Of a stretch of 32,960 nucleotides of DNA, positions 16,191-24,414 are shown piece after piece. This DNA is from Deltaproteobacteria bacterium (GTDB lineage: Bacteria > Desulfobacterota > Syntrophia > Syntrophales > UBA8958). The notes beneath the pieces are model-generated. The model was not told where the DNA came from. It ran no database searches and was given only the letters and a program-made list of their open reading frames with translations. Location: contig JAKQIZ010000017.1 in assembly GCA_029561465.1 (NCBI GenBank), positions 1-32,960 of the forward strand, written 5' to 3'. Every line of letters begins with the position of its first letter. Position 1 is the stretch's first letter. A program made the translations under genes and the position numbers.

Positions 16191-16367
16191 TCTTGTCTGA
16201 CGGCATCGTAAAAAGTCCGGATGCTTCGTTGCGCTTCATCCCTCGTCACTGCGACGTACGTCCAAGTACGCCTCATTCCTCAGGATTCGCGCGCCTTGCC
16301 TGCGGATCTTTTTACGATGCCGTCCCAAATGGGACATTTTTTGACTTTTTACGATGTCTTCTTGTCT
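16191..16367. mobile_element. MITE-like inverted-repeat element with possible 8-bp target duplication
   Basis: The 17-base arm GACGGCATCGTAAAAAG (16199-16215) recurs perfectly inverted at 16308-16324. A third, shorter arm GACTTTTTACGATGTC lies at 16343-16358 and matches the left arm's outer and inner ends better (both include AAAAAGTC) apart from a 3-base gap. The whole is bracketed by an 8-base direct repeat TCTTGTCT at 16191-16198 and 16360-16367. The interior has no coding capacity. This fits a non-autonomous transposable element or a genome-wide palindromic repeat; similar TTTTTACGA-ended repeats are, from memory, common in deltaproteobacterial genomes. Confidence 0.7.
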
Positions 16368-16390
16368 ACTGCATGCAGTTTGAGGATAAA
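16362..16390 (+). promoter_or_regulatory. Possible promoter and palindromic operator before the acyl-CoA ligase gene
   Basis: TTGTCT (16362-16367) and GATAAA (16385-16390) are 17 bases apart. The spacer begins with the perfect 12-base palindrome ACTGCATGCAGT (16368-16379), a position where a repressor would block polymerase. The promoter match is weak. The -35-like hexamer lies inside the right-hand TCTTGTCT repeat of the mobile element. Confidence 0.3.
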
Positions 16391-16468
16391 TATATTTGAA
16401 ATAAAAAAACTAATCGGATAAAATACAGATGGAAGAAGGAGGGGGAATTCTTTTTCCAAGGAGGCAGT

Positions 16469-18271
16469 ATGCACATTTATCAATTGGACAAACCGGACAA
16501 CCTGGTGGCGTTGCTGGAGGAGAGCCTTGCCAAGTATCCCGACAATCTCCTGTTTGGCACCAAGAACAGGCAGGGCGTTTACGAGTGGATTACCTATCGG
16601 GAATTCGGCAAGCGGGTGGACAACCTCCGCGGCGGCTTGGCGCAACTGGAGGTGACCAAAGGTGACGCGGTCGGAATCATAGCCAACAACCGCGTCGAAT
16701 GGGCCGTCGCCTCCTTTGCCACCTACGGACTGGGGGGGCGCTTCGTCCCCATGTACGAGGCGGAGCTTCTCCATGTCTGGAAGTACATCGTCAAGGACAG
16801 CGGGATCAAGATCCTCTTTGTTTCCAAACCGGAGATTTTCGAAAAAGTCAAAGATTTTACCAAGGATATTTCTTCTTTGGAAAAGATCTTTATCATCGAG
16901 AGCACCGGAGACGGCAGCATGGCCGCGGTGGAGAAATGGGGGGAGTCCAAACCGGTGGCGTCACTACGTCCCCAACCGGACGACATTGCCGGGCTTATCT
17001 ACACCTCCGGGACGACGGGGGATCCGAAAGGAGTTCTCCTTTCCCATGCCAATCTGACCAGCAACAGCCTGGCGGGCATCAAGAAATATCCGGAACTGAA
17101 TGAGACGGCGCGCACCCTGGCCATCCTGCCCTGGGCCCACTCTTACGGACAGACGGCGGAACTGCACGCCATCATCAGGCTGGGGGCCTCCATGGGGCTG
17201 GCCGAAAGTGCGGCCACCGTGGCCGCGGATCTGGCCCTGGTGAAGCCGAACTGGCTTGTCGCTGTCCCCCGGGTCTTCAACCGCATCTATGACGGCCTCC
17301 AGAAGAAGATGGAGGAAACGGGCGGGCTGGCCAAGACCCTCTTCGACATGGGGGTCGCCGCGGCGCAGAAACGGCGGGAGCTGGCGGCGCAAGGCAAGTC
17401 CTGTTTCCTCACCAATCTGAAATTCAAGATCGCCGACAAGGTGGTCTTCGCGAAGGTCCGGGAAAAGATGGGCGGGCGCCTTATGGGCTGCATGAGCGGC
17501 AGCGCCGCCATGAACCCCGATATTGCCCAGTTCTTCTTCGACATAGGTATTCCCATTTACGACTGTTACGGGATGACGGAAACCTCGCCGGCCATTGCCA
17601 TGAACGCCTCTTATGCCTACCGGCTGGGCACCGTGGGCCAGGCTATCGACAAGGTCAAGATCGTCATCGATTCCTCGGTGGTTCAAGAAGGGGCCACGGA
17701 CGGCGAGATCGTCGTTTACGGACCCAACGTGATGAAGGGGTATCACAACAAGCCTGAGCAGACCCGGGAGGTCATGACCGGTGACGGCGGGATTCGCACC
17801 GGCGATCGGGGACGTCTCGACCAGGACGGCTATCTCTACATCACCGGCCGGATCAAGGAGCAGTTCAAGCTGGAAAACGGCAAATTTGTCTTTCCCGCCG
17901 CCATGGAGGAGGACATCTGCCTCCACCCCTATGTGCAGAACGCCGTGATCTACGGAGAGAACAGACCGTACACGATCTGCCTGGTGGTACCCGACTTTGC
18001 CGCCGTAGAGGCATACGCGGAGAAGAATCAGCTACCCAAGGATATGGATGCCCTCATGGAACGGGAGGAAATCCGCTCCCTGATCAGCAACGGGATTACG
18101 GAACTTCTGAAGAAGAAATACGGTGGTTATGAGATCCCCAAAAAGTTCGTCTTCCTGACGGAGAATTTCACCCTGGAAAACGGCCTTTTGACCCAGACGA
18201 TGAAACTGAAACGCCGGGTAGTCGTTGACAGATTCAAGGAACATATCGAGGCCCAGTACGCCAAAAAGTGA
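16469..18271 (+). CDS. fadD: AMP-forming long-chain acyl-CoA synthetase
   Basis: Activates fatty acids to acyl-CoA via an acyl-adenylate. At 600 residues it matches the FadD15-like long-chain group. It shows the P-loop-like YTSGTTGDPKG (about residues 178-188), the YGMTETSPAIAMN adenine-site motif near residue 370, and the C-terminal TGDRGRLDQDGYLYITGRIK containing the conserved Asp and hinge, followed by ENGKFVFPAAMEE. ATG 16469 has AAGGAGG eight bases ahead. It is monocistronic, divergent from the TRAP receptor and convergent with groESL. It may activate imported fatty acids for degradation; no beta-oxidation genes are adjacent. Aryl or dicarboxylic substrates cannot be excluded from sequence alone. 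Confidence 0.9.
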   Translation: MHIYQLDKPDNLVALLEESLAKYPDNLLFGTKNRQGVYEWITYREFGKRVDNLRGGLAQLEVTKGDAVGIIANNRVEWAVASFATYGLGGRFVPMYEAELLHVWKYIVKDSGIKILFVSKPEIFEKVKDFTKDISSLEKIFIIESTGDGSMAAVEKWGESKPVASLRPQPDDIAGLIYTSGTTGDPKGVLLSHANLTSNSLAGIKKYPELNETARTLAILPWAHSYGQTAELHAIIRLGASMGLAESAATVAADLALVKPNWLVAVPRVFNRIYDGLQKKMEETGGLAKTLFDMGVAAAQKRRELAAQGKSCFLTNLKFKIADKVVFAKVREKMGGRLMGCMSGSAAMNPDIAQFFFDIGIPIYDCYGMTETSPAIAMNASYAYRLGTVGQAIDKVKIVIDSSVVQEGATDGEIVVYGPNVMKGYHNKPEQTREVMTGDGGIRTGDRGRLDQDGYLYITGRIKEQFKLENGKFVFPAAMEEDICLHPYVQNAVIYGENRPYTICLVVPDFAAVEAYAEKNQLPKDMDALMEREEIRSLISNGITELLKKKYGGYEIPKKFVFLTENFTLENGLLTQTMKLKRRVVVDRFKEHIEAQYAKK

Positions 18272-18450
18272 ACGGCGCGGCTGATGAGCCCGTTTTGGAT
18301 CTGTTCCGTTTGTCTCTTGCCTTACGGGGGGAAGTTCGGATGGATGGGGCATGAGCTTGTATGGCGGCGTATAAACCCATCCCCGCCCCGGCCCCCCCTG
18401 ACGGGGAGGGAGCTGTAGGGATGAAGAGCGATACCGCCCGTCCCGGCGGA

Positions 18451-18487
18451 AGAAAAAAGCGGCTGGAGATTTTGATCTCCAGCCGCT
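18451..18487 (-). terminator. Intrinsic terminator of the groESL operon
   Basis: AGCGGCTGGAGAT (18458-18470) and ATCTCCAGCCGCT (18475-18487) form a perfect 13-base stem with a 4-base loop. The A-rich sequence immediately before it reads as a run of T's on the minus strand, so it ends transcription coming from groEL. It lies about 105 bases after the groEL stop and may also act on the plus strand. Confidence 0.88.
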
Positions 18488-18512
18488 GCTGTTTTCGGAC
18501 ATCTTTTCGAAT

Positions 18513-18560
18513 CCGGGCCAAAATATCGATGCATCTTCCGGCCGGATATTTTGGCCCCGG
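18513..18560 (-). repeat. Long hairpin in the groEL 3' untranslated region
   Basis: CCGGGCCAAAATATC (18513-18527) pairs with GATATTTTGGCCCCGG (18545-18560), a 15-base stem with one bulged base and a 17-base loop. It has no T run on either strand, so it is not a simple terminator. It sits between the groEL stop (18593) and the operon terminator, where it could protect the mRNA from 3' decay or mark an old inserted repeat. Confidence 0.6.
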
Positions 18561-18592
18561 TTCCGCCGGGTCAGGATATGATCCCGTCCCGA

Positions 18593-20269
<1,677 letters not shown>

Positions 20270-20560
20270 TTATGATTCCAAAACGCCGAGAATGTCGTCC
20301 ACTCTCATCATTAGATGTTCCACACCATCGATCTTGATTTCTGTACCGGCATAACGTCCGAACAGGACCCGCTCGCCTTCCTTGACCTCTATGGGGATGC
20401 GCTTCCCGTCCTTGTTCATCTTGCCGGGACCTACGGCGACCAGCCTTCCTTCGATCGGCTTTTCCTTGGCCGTGTCGGGAATGATGATGCCTCCGGCGGT
20501 CTTCTGTTCGCTTTCCTGACGGATAACGAGTACTTGATCGTGCAGCGGTCTAATGTTCAT
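20270..20560 (-). CDS. groES: Co-chaperonin GroES (10 kDa)
   Basis: The heptameric lid of GroEL, 96 residues, full length. It begins [14 protein letters not shown], has the mobile-loop region [17 protein letters not shown], and [18 protein letters not shown] near the end. ATG at 20560 (minus) is preceded by GGGAGGT. It is the first gene of the groES-groEL operon and shares its upstream region with a divergent CsoR-family regulator. No CIRCE element (TTAGCACTC-N9-GAGTGCTAA) is visible in that region. Confidence 0.98.
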   Translation of the reverse strand: MNIRPLHDQVLVIRQESEQKTAGGIIIPDTAKEKPIEGRLVAVGPGKMNKDGKRIPIEVKEGERVLFGRYAGTEIKIDGVEHLMMRVDDILGVLES

Positions 20561-20613
20561 AGGCCATACCTCCCATTATGAAAAATTTATTTCTTTGTGT
20601 ATGTAATAAATTA

Positions 20614-20625
20614 TTGAAATTTCAA
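20614..20625. promoter_or_regulatory. Perfect 12-bp palindrome in the groES leader
   Basis: TTGAAATTTCAA is a perfect palindrome in an AT-rich leader between the groES promoter and its start codon. It could be a repressor site, but chance is possible in AT-rich sequence. Confidence 0.3.
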
Positions 20626-20644
20626 CTAATAAAATCACGCCGCC

Positions 20645-20672
20645 AATATAATCACGATCCCGGGCTTGTCAA
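20645..20672 (-). promoter_or_regulatory. Sigma-70 promoter for groES-groEL
   Basis: On the minus strand TTGACA (plus positions 20667-20672) and TATATT (20645-20650) are separated by 16 bases. The -35 is consensus and the -10 differs at one base. The start point would lie about 80 bases upstream of the groES ATG. Confidence 0.7.
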
Positions 20673-20694
20673 GGAGGGGTATGAAAAAAAGCCA

Positions 20695-20723
20695 TTGACA
20701 GGAGTGGGGTTAGTGCCTAACAT
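20695..20723 (+). promoter_or_regulatory. Promoter of the CsoR-family regulator operon
   Basis: TTGACA at 20695-20700 and TAACAT at 20718-20723 are spaced 17 bases apart. The -10 overlaps the inverted repeat at 20722-20738, so the repressor would block transcription directly. Expected transcription start is near 20730, about 12 bases before ATG 20742. Confidence 0.65.
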
Positions 20724-20738
20724 ACCCCCAAGGGGTAT
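20722..20738. promoter_or_regulatory. CsoR-type operator
   Basis: ATACCCC (20722-20728), CAA, GGGGTAT (20732-20738) form a perfect 7+3+7 inverted repeat. This resembles published CsoR/CstR operators built on ATACCC/GGGTAT. It overlaps both the -10 element and the AAGGGG (20730-20735) that would serve as ribosome binding site of the regulator. A further single half-site, GGGGTAT, occurs at 20676-20682 next to the groES -35. Confidence 0.75.
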
Positions 20739-20741
20739 AAC

Positions 20742-21005
20742 ATGGAAGGCAAACGCAAGCGTATAATGGATCGTTTCAAGCGGATCGAGGGTCAGTTGCG
20801 GGGCCTCCAGAATATGGTGGCCAACGAAGGGCGATGTGAGGACATCCTGATCCAAGTGGCGGCGGTGACGGCGGCGATGAAGAGGGCGGGTGCCGCCATT
20901 GTTGAGGCGTATCTGGAGGAGTGTCTGCAAAAGGCCCGGCAAGAGCCGGAAGAGGCCTTGGCCGACTTTCGGAAGATCCTGACCCGCTACATGGATCTCG
21001 CTTGA
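20742..21005 (+). CDS. CsoR/RcnR-family transcriptional repressor, CstR-like
   Basis: A small all-helical repressor of the CsoR/RcnR (DUF156) family, 87 residues. Members bind operator DNA and release it on binding Cu(I), Ni/Co, formaldehyde, or persulfides. Here the first cysteine is Cys32 (RCEDILIQVAAV) and the last is Cys61 (AYLEEC), but the copper-ligand His between them is replaced by Tyr57. Loss of His with both Cys kept is the pattern of CstR-type persulfide sensors rather than copper sensors; this is inference. The RLRGLQ-type helix (RIEGQLRGLQNMV) is standard. It is followed 12 bases later by the Fe-S protein gene and is preceded by its own operator, so it probably represses the three-gene operon. 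Confidence 0.88.
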   Translation: MEGKRKRIMDRFKRIEGQLRGLQNMVANEGRCEDILIQVAAVTAAMKRAGAAIVEAYLEECLQKARQEPEEALADFRKILTRYMDLA

Positions 21006-21017
21006 AGGAGGATGGAG

Positions 21018-22028
21018 ATGAATGAAGAACGGAAAAGCGGCCTGAACCGCCGGTCGTTTCTTAAGGTGGCGGCGGGCATCGCCTCGGCGGGGGCCGGAAT
21101 GTCCCGGCCCGGCAGGGCGATCGCCGCCGGGGAAGGACGCCTGGCGACCCTGATCGACCTGAGCCTTTGCGACGGTTGTGCGGACCGGGCGATCCCGGCC
21201 TGCGTGGCCGTCTGCAAGGAGATCAACAAAGACAAAATCCCCCCGATTCATGAGCCGATTCCCGTGCCCTGGCCACGGAAGGCGGTGGAGGACTGGTCTC
21301 GGCGTCGGGAGGTGTTCGACCGTCTGACGCCCTATAACTTCATCTATGTCCACCGGGCTGAGGTCGAGGTCGAGGGCCGACCGCGGACCGTCTTCGTGCC
21401 GCGACGATGCATGCACTGCGATAATCCCGCCTGCGCCACTATCTGTCCTTTTTCGGCGAACCACAAGCATGAAAACGGCGCGGTGGTTATCGACCCGGAC
21501 CTCTGTTTCGGCGGCGCCAAGTGTAAGTCCGTCTGTCCCTGGGAGATTCCCCAGCGGCAGTCCGGCGTGGGGATCTACCTCCACATTTTGCCCAATCTGG
21601 CGGGCAACGGCGTCATGTACAAGTGTGACCTCTGCCGGGAGCGGCTGGCGACGGGTAAACTTCCCGGATGCATCGAGGCCTGCCCACGCCAGGCCATGCT
21701 CATCGGTCCCCGCCGACAGATCTTCGCTCAGGGGGAGGAACAGGCCAAGGCGATGGGCGGCTATATCTATGGGAAGAAGGAAAATGGCGGGACAGCCACC
21801 CTTTATATCTCCCCCGTTCCGATTGCCGCATTAAACGCGACGATGAAGAAACAGCCGGGACGGCCGGACATGAAGGCAGAACAGAGACGGATGGCGGAGA
21901 CGGATCGCATAGGCAAGGCGGTGCTGCAGGCGCCGCTCTATGGAATCGCCGCTGGGGTGGTCGGGGCCTTCCTTTCTCTTTCCCGGAGAAAGGACCGCCG
22001 GAAAGGAGGGGAAAAAGACCATGAGTGA
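21018..22028 (+). CDS. Tat-exported 4Fe-4S electron-transfer protein (FdnH/HybA-like)
   Basis: An electron-transfer subunit of the FdnH/HybA/PsrB type, 336 residues. A twin-arginine signal (NRRSFLK, residues 10-16) precedes the mature part. Cysteine sets lie at 51/54/62/66, 131/134/139/143, 163/169/173 and 203/206/218/222: 15 cysteines instead of the usual 16. The third set lacks its second Cys (CFGGAKC instead of CxxCxxC), so one site may hold a [3Fe-4S] cluster, as known for NarH. A hydrophobic segment near the C-terminus (about residues 302-320) could anchor it as in FdnH. ATG 21018 is chosen because AAGGAGG (21005-21011) is six bases before it. The cytochrome b gene overlaps its end by eight bases. 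No catalytic molybdopterin or hydrogenase subunit is next to it. Confidence 0.88.
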   Translation: MNEERKSGLNRRSFLKVAAGIASAGAGMSRPGRAIAAGEGRLATLIDLSLCDGCADRAIPACVAVCKEINKDKIPPIHEPIPVPWPRKAVEDWSRRREVFDRLTPYNFIYVHRAEVEVEGRPRTVFVPRRCMHCDNPACATICPFSANHKHENGAVVIDPDLCFGGAKCKSVCPWEIPQRQSGVGIYLHILPNLAGNGVMYKCDLCRERLATGKLPGCIEACPRQAMLIGPRRQIFAQGEEQAKAMGGYIYGKKENGGTATLYISPVPIAALNATMKKQPGRPDMKAEQRRMAETDRIGKAVLQAPLYGIAAGVVGAFLSLSRRKDRRKGGEKDHE

Positions 22029-22950
22029 CAGGATCTTGCCGGAAAAAGGACTCGTAGTCCGCCACGGCATCGTCGAGATCGTGGAGCACTGGGCGATCGC
22101 CATTTCCGGGCTCGTCCTCCTGGCGACGGGAATGTTCGAGCTGCCCATGGCGAACCGTTACTACATAACCTCCCTGCCCGGTCTCGGCTGGTCCGGGGAT
22201 TTCATCAAGGCCCTCTATATCCATTATGCCGCCTCGGTGATCTTTATCACCGCCTCGGTGTTCCATTTACTTTATCACGGCATCCGCGGTGAACGGGGCA
22301 TGCTGCCCCAACCGGAGGACATCAAGACGTCGATTCTGGTGCTCAAGAGCTTCTTCGGCAAGGGGGAAGAACCGCTGTTTCACAAGTATCTGCCGGAGCA
22401 GCGCCTCGCCTACGTGGGCATGGCCGTCATCATTGCCATGCTGATCCTGTCGGGGCTCGTCAAGACCTACAAGAACCTTTACGCCCCCGACATGCCCCTG
22501 ACCCTGGTGCTCTGGGCGACCTGGATCCACAATGTCTTCTTCGTTCTCTTCATCTTGGCCTTGGCGGCTCATATCGGCGCCTTGGTTATAAAGCCGAACC
22601 GACCGATGTTCCGGGGGATCTTCACCGGGACGGTGCGCCTCGACTACGCCCGTCGCCGCCACCCCCTCTGGATCGCGGAGATGGATCCGGAGGAGATGGG
22701 GAGGTTACCGGAGGTGAGGTTACCCGAGGGTAACGTGTCGGAGGGGAGGGAGGCGGAGGCCGGGGATTTGGATAGTCTCTACGCTGAGATTCCGAATGAC
22801 GGGGAGGACGGCCGGGGTGGACCGGCGCCGAAGATGAGACCGGTGGCGGAGGATCCCAGTGAATTGGATAAGTCTGAAAGCCCGCCGGTGCCGCCGTCAT
22901 CCCCCGATACAGATGCGGGAGACCGGGAGAACGAACAACGGGACGCCTGA
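22021..22950 (+). CDS. Cytochrome b561-type membrane subunit (FdnI-like) with acidic C-terminal tail
   Basis: A di-heme cytochrome b of the formate dehydrogenase gamma/b561 type that passes electrons between a periplasmic Fe-S protein and the quinone pool. Four membrane segments are seen, roughly residues 16-38, 62-85, 121-138 and 156-178. Candidate heme ligands are histidines in VRHGIVEIVEHW, YIHYAAS, FHLLYH and WIHNVFF. After about residue 200 the protein has an extra tail of about 100 residues rich in Glu, Asp, Pro and Gly, with no visible fold. ATG 22021 follows GGAGGGG by about nine bases and overlaps the upstream stop, implying coupled translation. Its partner is the Fe-S protein; the oxidoreductase they serve is not in the window. 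Confidence 0.85.
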   Translation: MSDRILPEKGLVVRHGIVEIVEHWAIAISGLVLLATGMFELPMANRYYITSLPGLGWSGDFIKALYIHYAASVIFITASVFHLLYHGIRGERGMLPQPEDIKTSILVLKSFFGKGEEPLFHKYLPEQRLAYVGMAVIIAMLILSGLVKTYKNLYAPDMPLTLVLWATWIHNVFFVLFILALAAHIGALVIKPNRPMFRGIFTGTVRLDYARRRHPLWIAEMDPEEMGRLPEVRLPEGNVSEGREAEAGDLDSLYAEIPNDGEDGRGGPAPKMRPVAEDPSELDKSESPPVPPSSPDTDAGDRENEQRDA

Positions 22951-22977
22951 TCGATGCTTTTGAAAGAATGGTCGTTC

Positions 22978-23004
22978 TTGACAAATGACCGACCTTAATA
23001 TAAA
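22978..23004 (+). promoter_or_regulatory. Possible promoter of the 68-aa protein gene
   Basis: TTGACA (22978-22983) and TATAAA (22999-23004) are good hexamers, but the spacer is 15 bases, shorter than ideal. An imperfect inverted repeat, GGTCGTT/AAATGACC, spans the -35 (about 22970-22990) and could be an operator. Confidence 0.45.
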
Positions 23005-23043
23005 TCGGCGGCAAACAGGATAAACTAACCGGGAGGATTGAAG

Positions 23044-23250
23044 ATGGCATTGAGCAGTTCGGCGGAAAAATTGAAGAAGATGATTGACAAAGCGATCGAG
23101 GATCACGAGATCACGGTTTTGGAGTATGAAAAAATACTCCACATCGCCAGCGAGGACAACAAGATCGATGCTCAGGAGCGGGCGTTGCTCCAGACCCTCC
23201 AGGATCTTATCGAAAGCGGCGCGGTCAAGCGGGTTCAGGACAGAAGATAG
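23044..23250 (+). CDS. Small hypothetical helical protein (68 aa)
   Basis: Not recognised. The 68 residues are mostly charged and helical, with no signal peptide, cysteines or membrane segment. The middle (EDNKIDAQERALLQTLQ) resembles the helix-loop-helix spacing of TerB/EF-hand-like small domains, but the match is weak. ATG 23044 is chosen over TTG 23038 because GGGAGG (23031-23036) is seven bases away. It has its own candidate promoter and is followed by a hairpin (23286-23317), so it looks like an independently transcribed gene. Confidence 0.7.
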   Translation: MALSSSAEKLKKMIDKAIEDHEITVLEYEKILHIASEDNKIDAQERALLQTLQDLIESGAVKRVQDRR

Positions 23251-23285
23251 GATTGAACGATACCGCCCCCGATTCCGCGGGGGAG

Positions 23286-23317
23286 GGGGCTGATAAACAT
23301 TTCTTTTATCAAGCCCC
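23286..23317. terminator. Hairpin between convergent genes, possible bidirectional terminator
   Basis: GGGGCTGATAAA (23286-23297) pairs with TTTATCAAGCCCC (23305-23317) with one bulge and a 7-base loop. No T run follows on either strand, but it lies between the ends of the 68-aa gene and panE, where a shared terminator is expected. A second short C5/G5 stem precedes it (23266-23283). Confidence 0.5.
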
Positions 23318-23355
23318 GCGACGGCTATGTAAACCTTTGCAAAACCCGGGCGCCT

Positions 23356-24276
23356 TCACCTTTTACCCTTTTTCTTCTCCAGTTCGCTAATCTGTCGGTA
23401 AAGACGTTCATTCACCGGGACCGCCACGCCGTGCTTTCGCCCTAAGGCCATGACCACCCCGGAGAGCATCTCCACCTCCGTCTTCCTACCGGCCTCCACA
23501 TCCTGGAGCATGGAGGTCTTCCCCCCCGGGCCGAGGGAGGCCAGAACGGCATACCATCTTTCCACGTCGTCGGAGTCCAGGGGGATGCCCAGCTTCCGGG
23601 CCAGGGCGATGACCTCTCCCATGGCCGCATCCATCAACTCCCGCTCCGGACCGGCCTGCTGAAAGACGCCGTAGTTTCCCCCGGTGACGGCCGAGGCCTG
23701 GTTGATCCCCACGTTGATCATGAACTTCCACCAAATATCTCTCATGATGTCTTCGGGCGCAACATAATTTATCCCGGCCCGGTCGAAGAGCTCCCCAACC
23801 CGCCCCACCCGGTGGGAAGGCGTCCCCGCTTTCTTTTCCCCGAAGAAGATCTTCCCCTGATTGGTATATGTCACCCGGTTGCCCTGGCGCAGGGCATCGA
23901 TGCCTATCACTAACGCGTAGAGAAGCTTCTCCGGCCCGTAAACGGCGCCGATCCGTTCTTCGCTGTCGATGCCGTTCATCAGGGACATGACGATGGTTTC
24001 GGGACCGATGCTGTTTTTCATTTCGGCGATGGCCTGGTCGAGGTGATAATGCTTGACGGCCACGAGCAGTAGTTTCGCGGCGGGATGAATCTCCCCGCTA
24101 TCGAGGACGGGGATCAAATATTCCTTGCCGTTGACTACGATACCTTCCTTACGGAGCCGTTCCCGGCGCTCGCCGGAGGCGACGAAGGAAACGCATCGCG
24201 GGTCCATATCGTGCAGGAGCGCCCCATAGGCCGCCCCGACGGCCCCGGCGCCGATTATGTGAATGTTGCCGATCAT
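23356..24276 (-). CDS. panE: Ketopantoate reductase (PanE/ApbA family)
   Basis: Reduces 2-dehydropantoate to pantoate with NADPH in pantothenate/CoA synthesis. The 306 residues match the family. Visible features are the nucleotide-binding IIGAGAVGAAYGALL at the N-terminus, the catalytic Lys in VAVKHYHLDQA, MSLMNGIDSEERI, and NVGINQASAVTGGNYG in the C-terminal helical domain. The start at 24276 is chosen because AAGGAGG is nine bases before it and the dinucleotide motif begins immediately after; an upstream in-frame start (24300) has no ribosome binding site. No other pan genes are nearby. Related reductases can act on other 2-keto acids, so the substrate is likely but not certain. Confidence 0.85.
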   Translation of the reverse strand: MIGNIHIIGAGAVGAAYGALLHDMDPRCVSFVASGERRERLRKEGIVVNGKEYLIPVLDSGEIHPAAKLLLVAVKHYHLDQAIAEMKNSIGPETIVMSLMNGIDSEERIGAVYGPEKLLYALVIGIDALRQGNRVTYTNQGKIFFGEKKAGTPSHRVGRVGELFDRAGINYVAPEDIMRDIWWKFMINVGINQASAVTGGNYGVFQQAGPERELMDAAMGEVIALARKLGIPLDSDDVERWYAVLASLGPGGKTSMLQDVEAGRKTEVEMLSGVVMALGRKHGVAVPVNERLYRQISELEKKKGKR

Positions 24277-24349
24277 TAGCTTGTTCCTCCTTTTCCTCAA
24301 ATGGAAGTACTCTATCAGGATTTATTGAAATAGGCAAATTCCCTTGTTG

Positions 24350-24378
24350 TTGACAGCGATTGGAAACTGGGTTAAACA
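24350..24378 (+). promoter_or_regulatory. Possible promoter of the biotin carboxylase gene
   Basis: TTGACA at 24350-24355 is consensus; 17 bases later TAAACA (24373-24378) is a poor -10. The start point would lie about 30 bases before ATG 24415. Confidence 0.35.
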
Positions 24379-24414
24379 CCGACAACAAAAAGGTCGGCCA
24401 GAGAGAAAAGGGAC

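Larger units (their letters stand above)
15963..16468. other. Intergenic region with a MITE-like element
   Basis: A 506-base region between divergent genes. It contains the inverted-repeat element at 16199-16358, flanking direct repeats, a small GTCCC/GGGAC hairpin followed by T's (16322-16340), and a 12-base palindrome ACTGCATGCAGT (16368-16379). An open frame on the minus strand (15952-16152, up to 66 codons) has no ribosome binding site and is not called. Confidence 0.6.
18272..18592. other. Convergent intergenic region between acyl-CoA ligase and groEL
   Basis: This 321-base stretch has no supported gene. It contains two strong hairpins: the groEL terminator (18451-18487) and a second stem (18513-18560) with a 17-base loop. 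The rest is GC-rich sequence without recognisable signals. Confidence 0.6.

Noticed and set aside
16964-17926. 320-codon minus-strand ORF inside the acyl-CoA ligase gene
   Set aside because: Shadow of a full-length, motif-complete ligase gene; composition is His/Gly/Asp-rich as typical for antisense frames.
20561-20741. CIRCE (HrcA) element upstream of groES
   Set aside because: No TTAGCACTC/GAGTGCTAA pair is present in either orientation.
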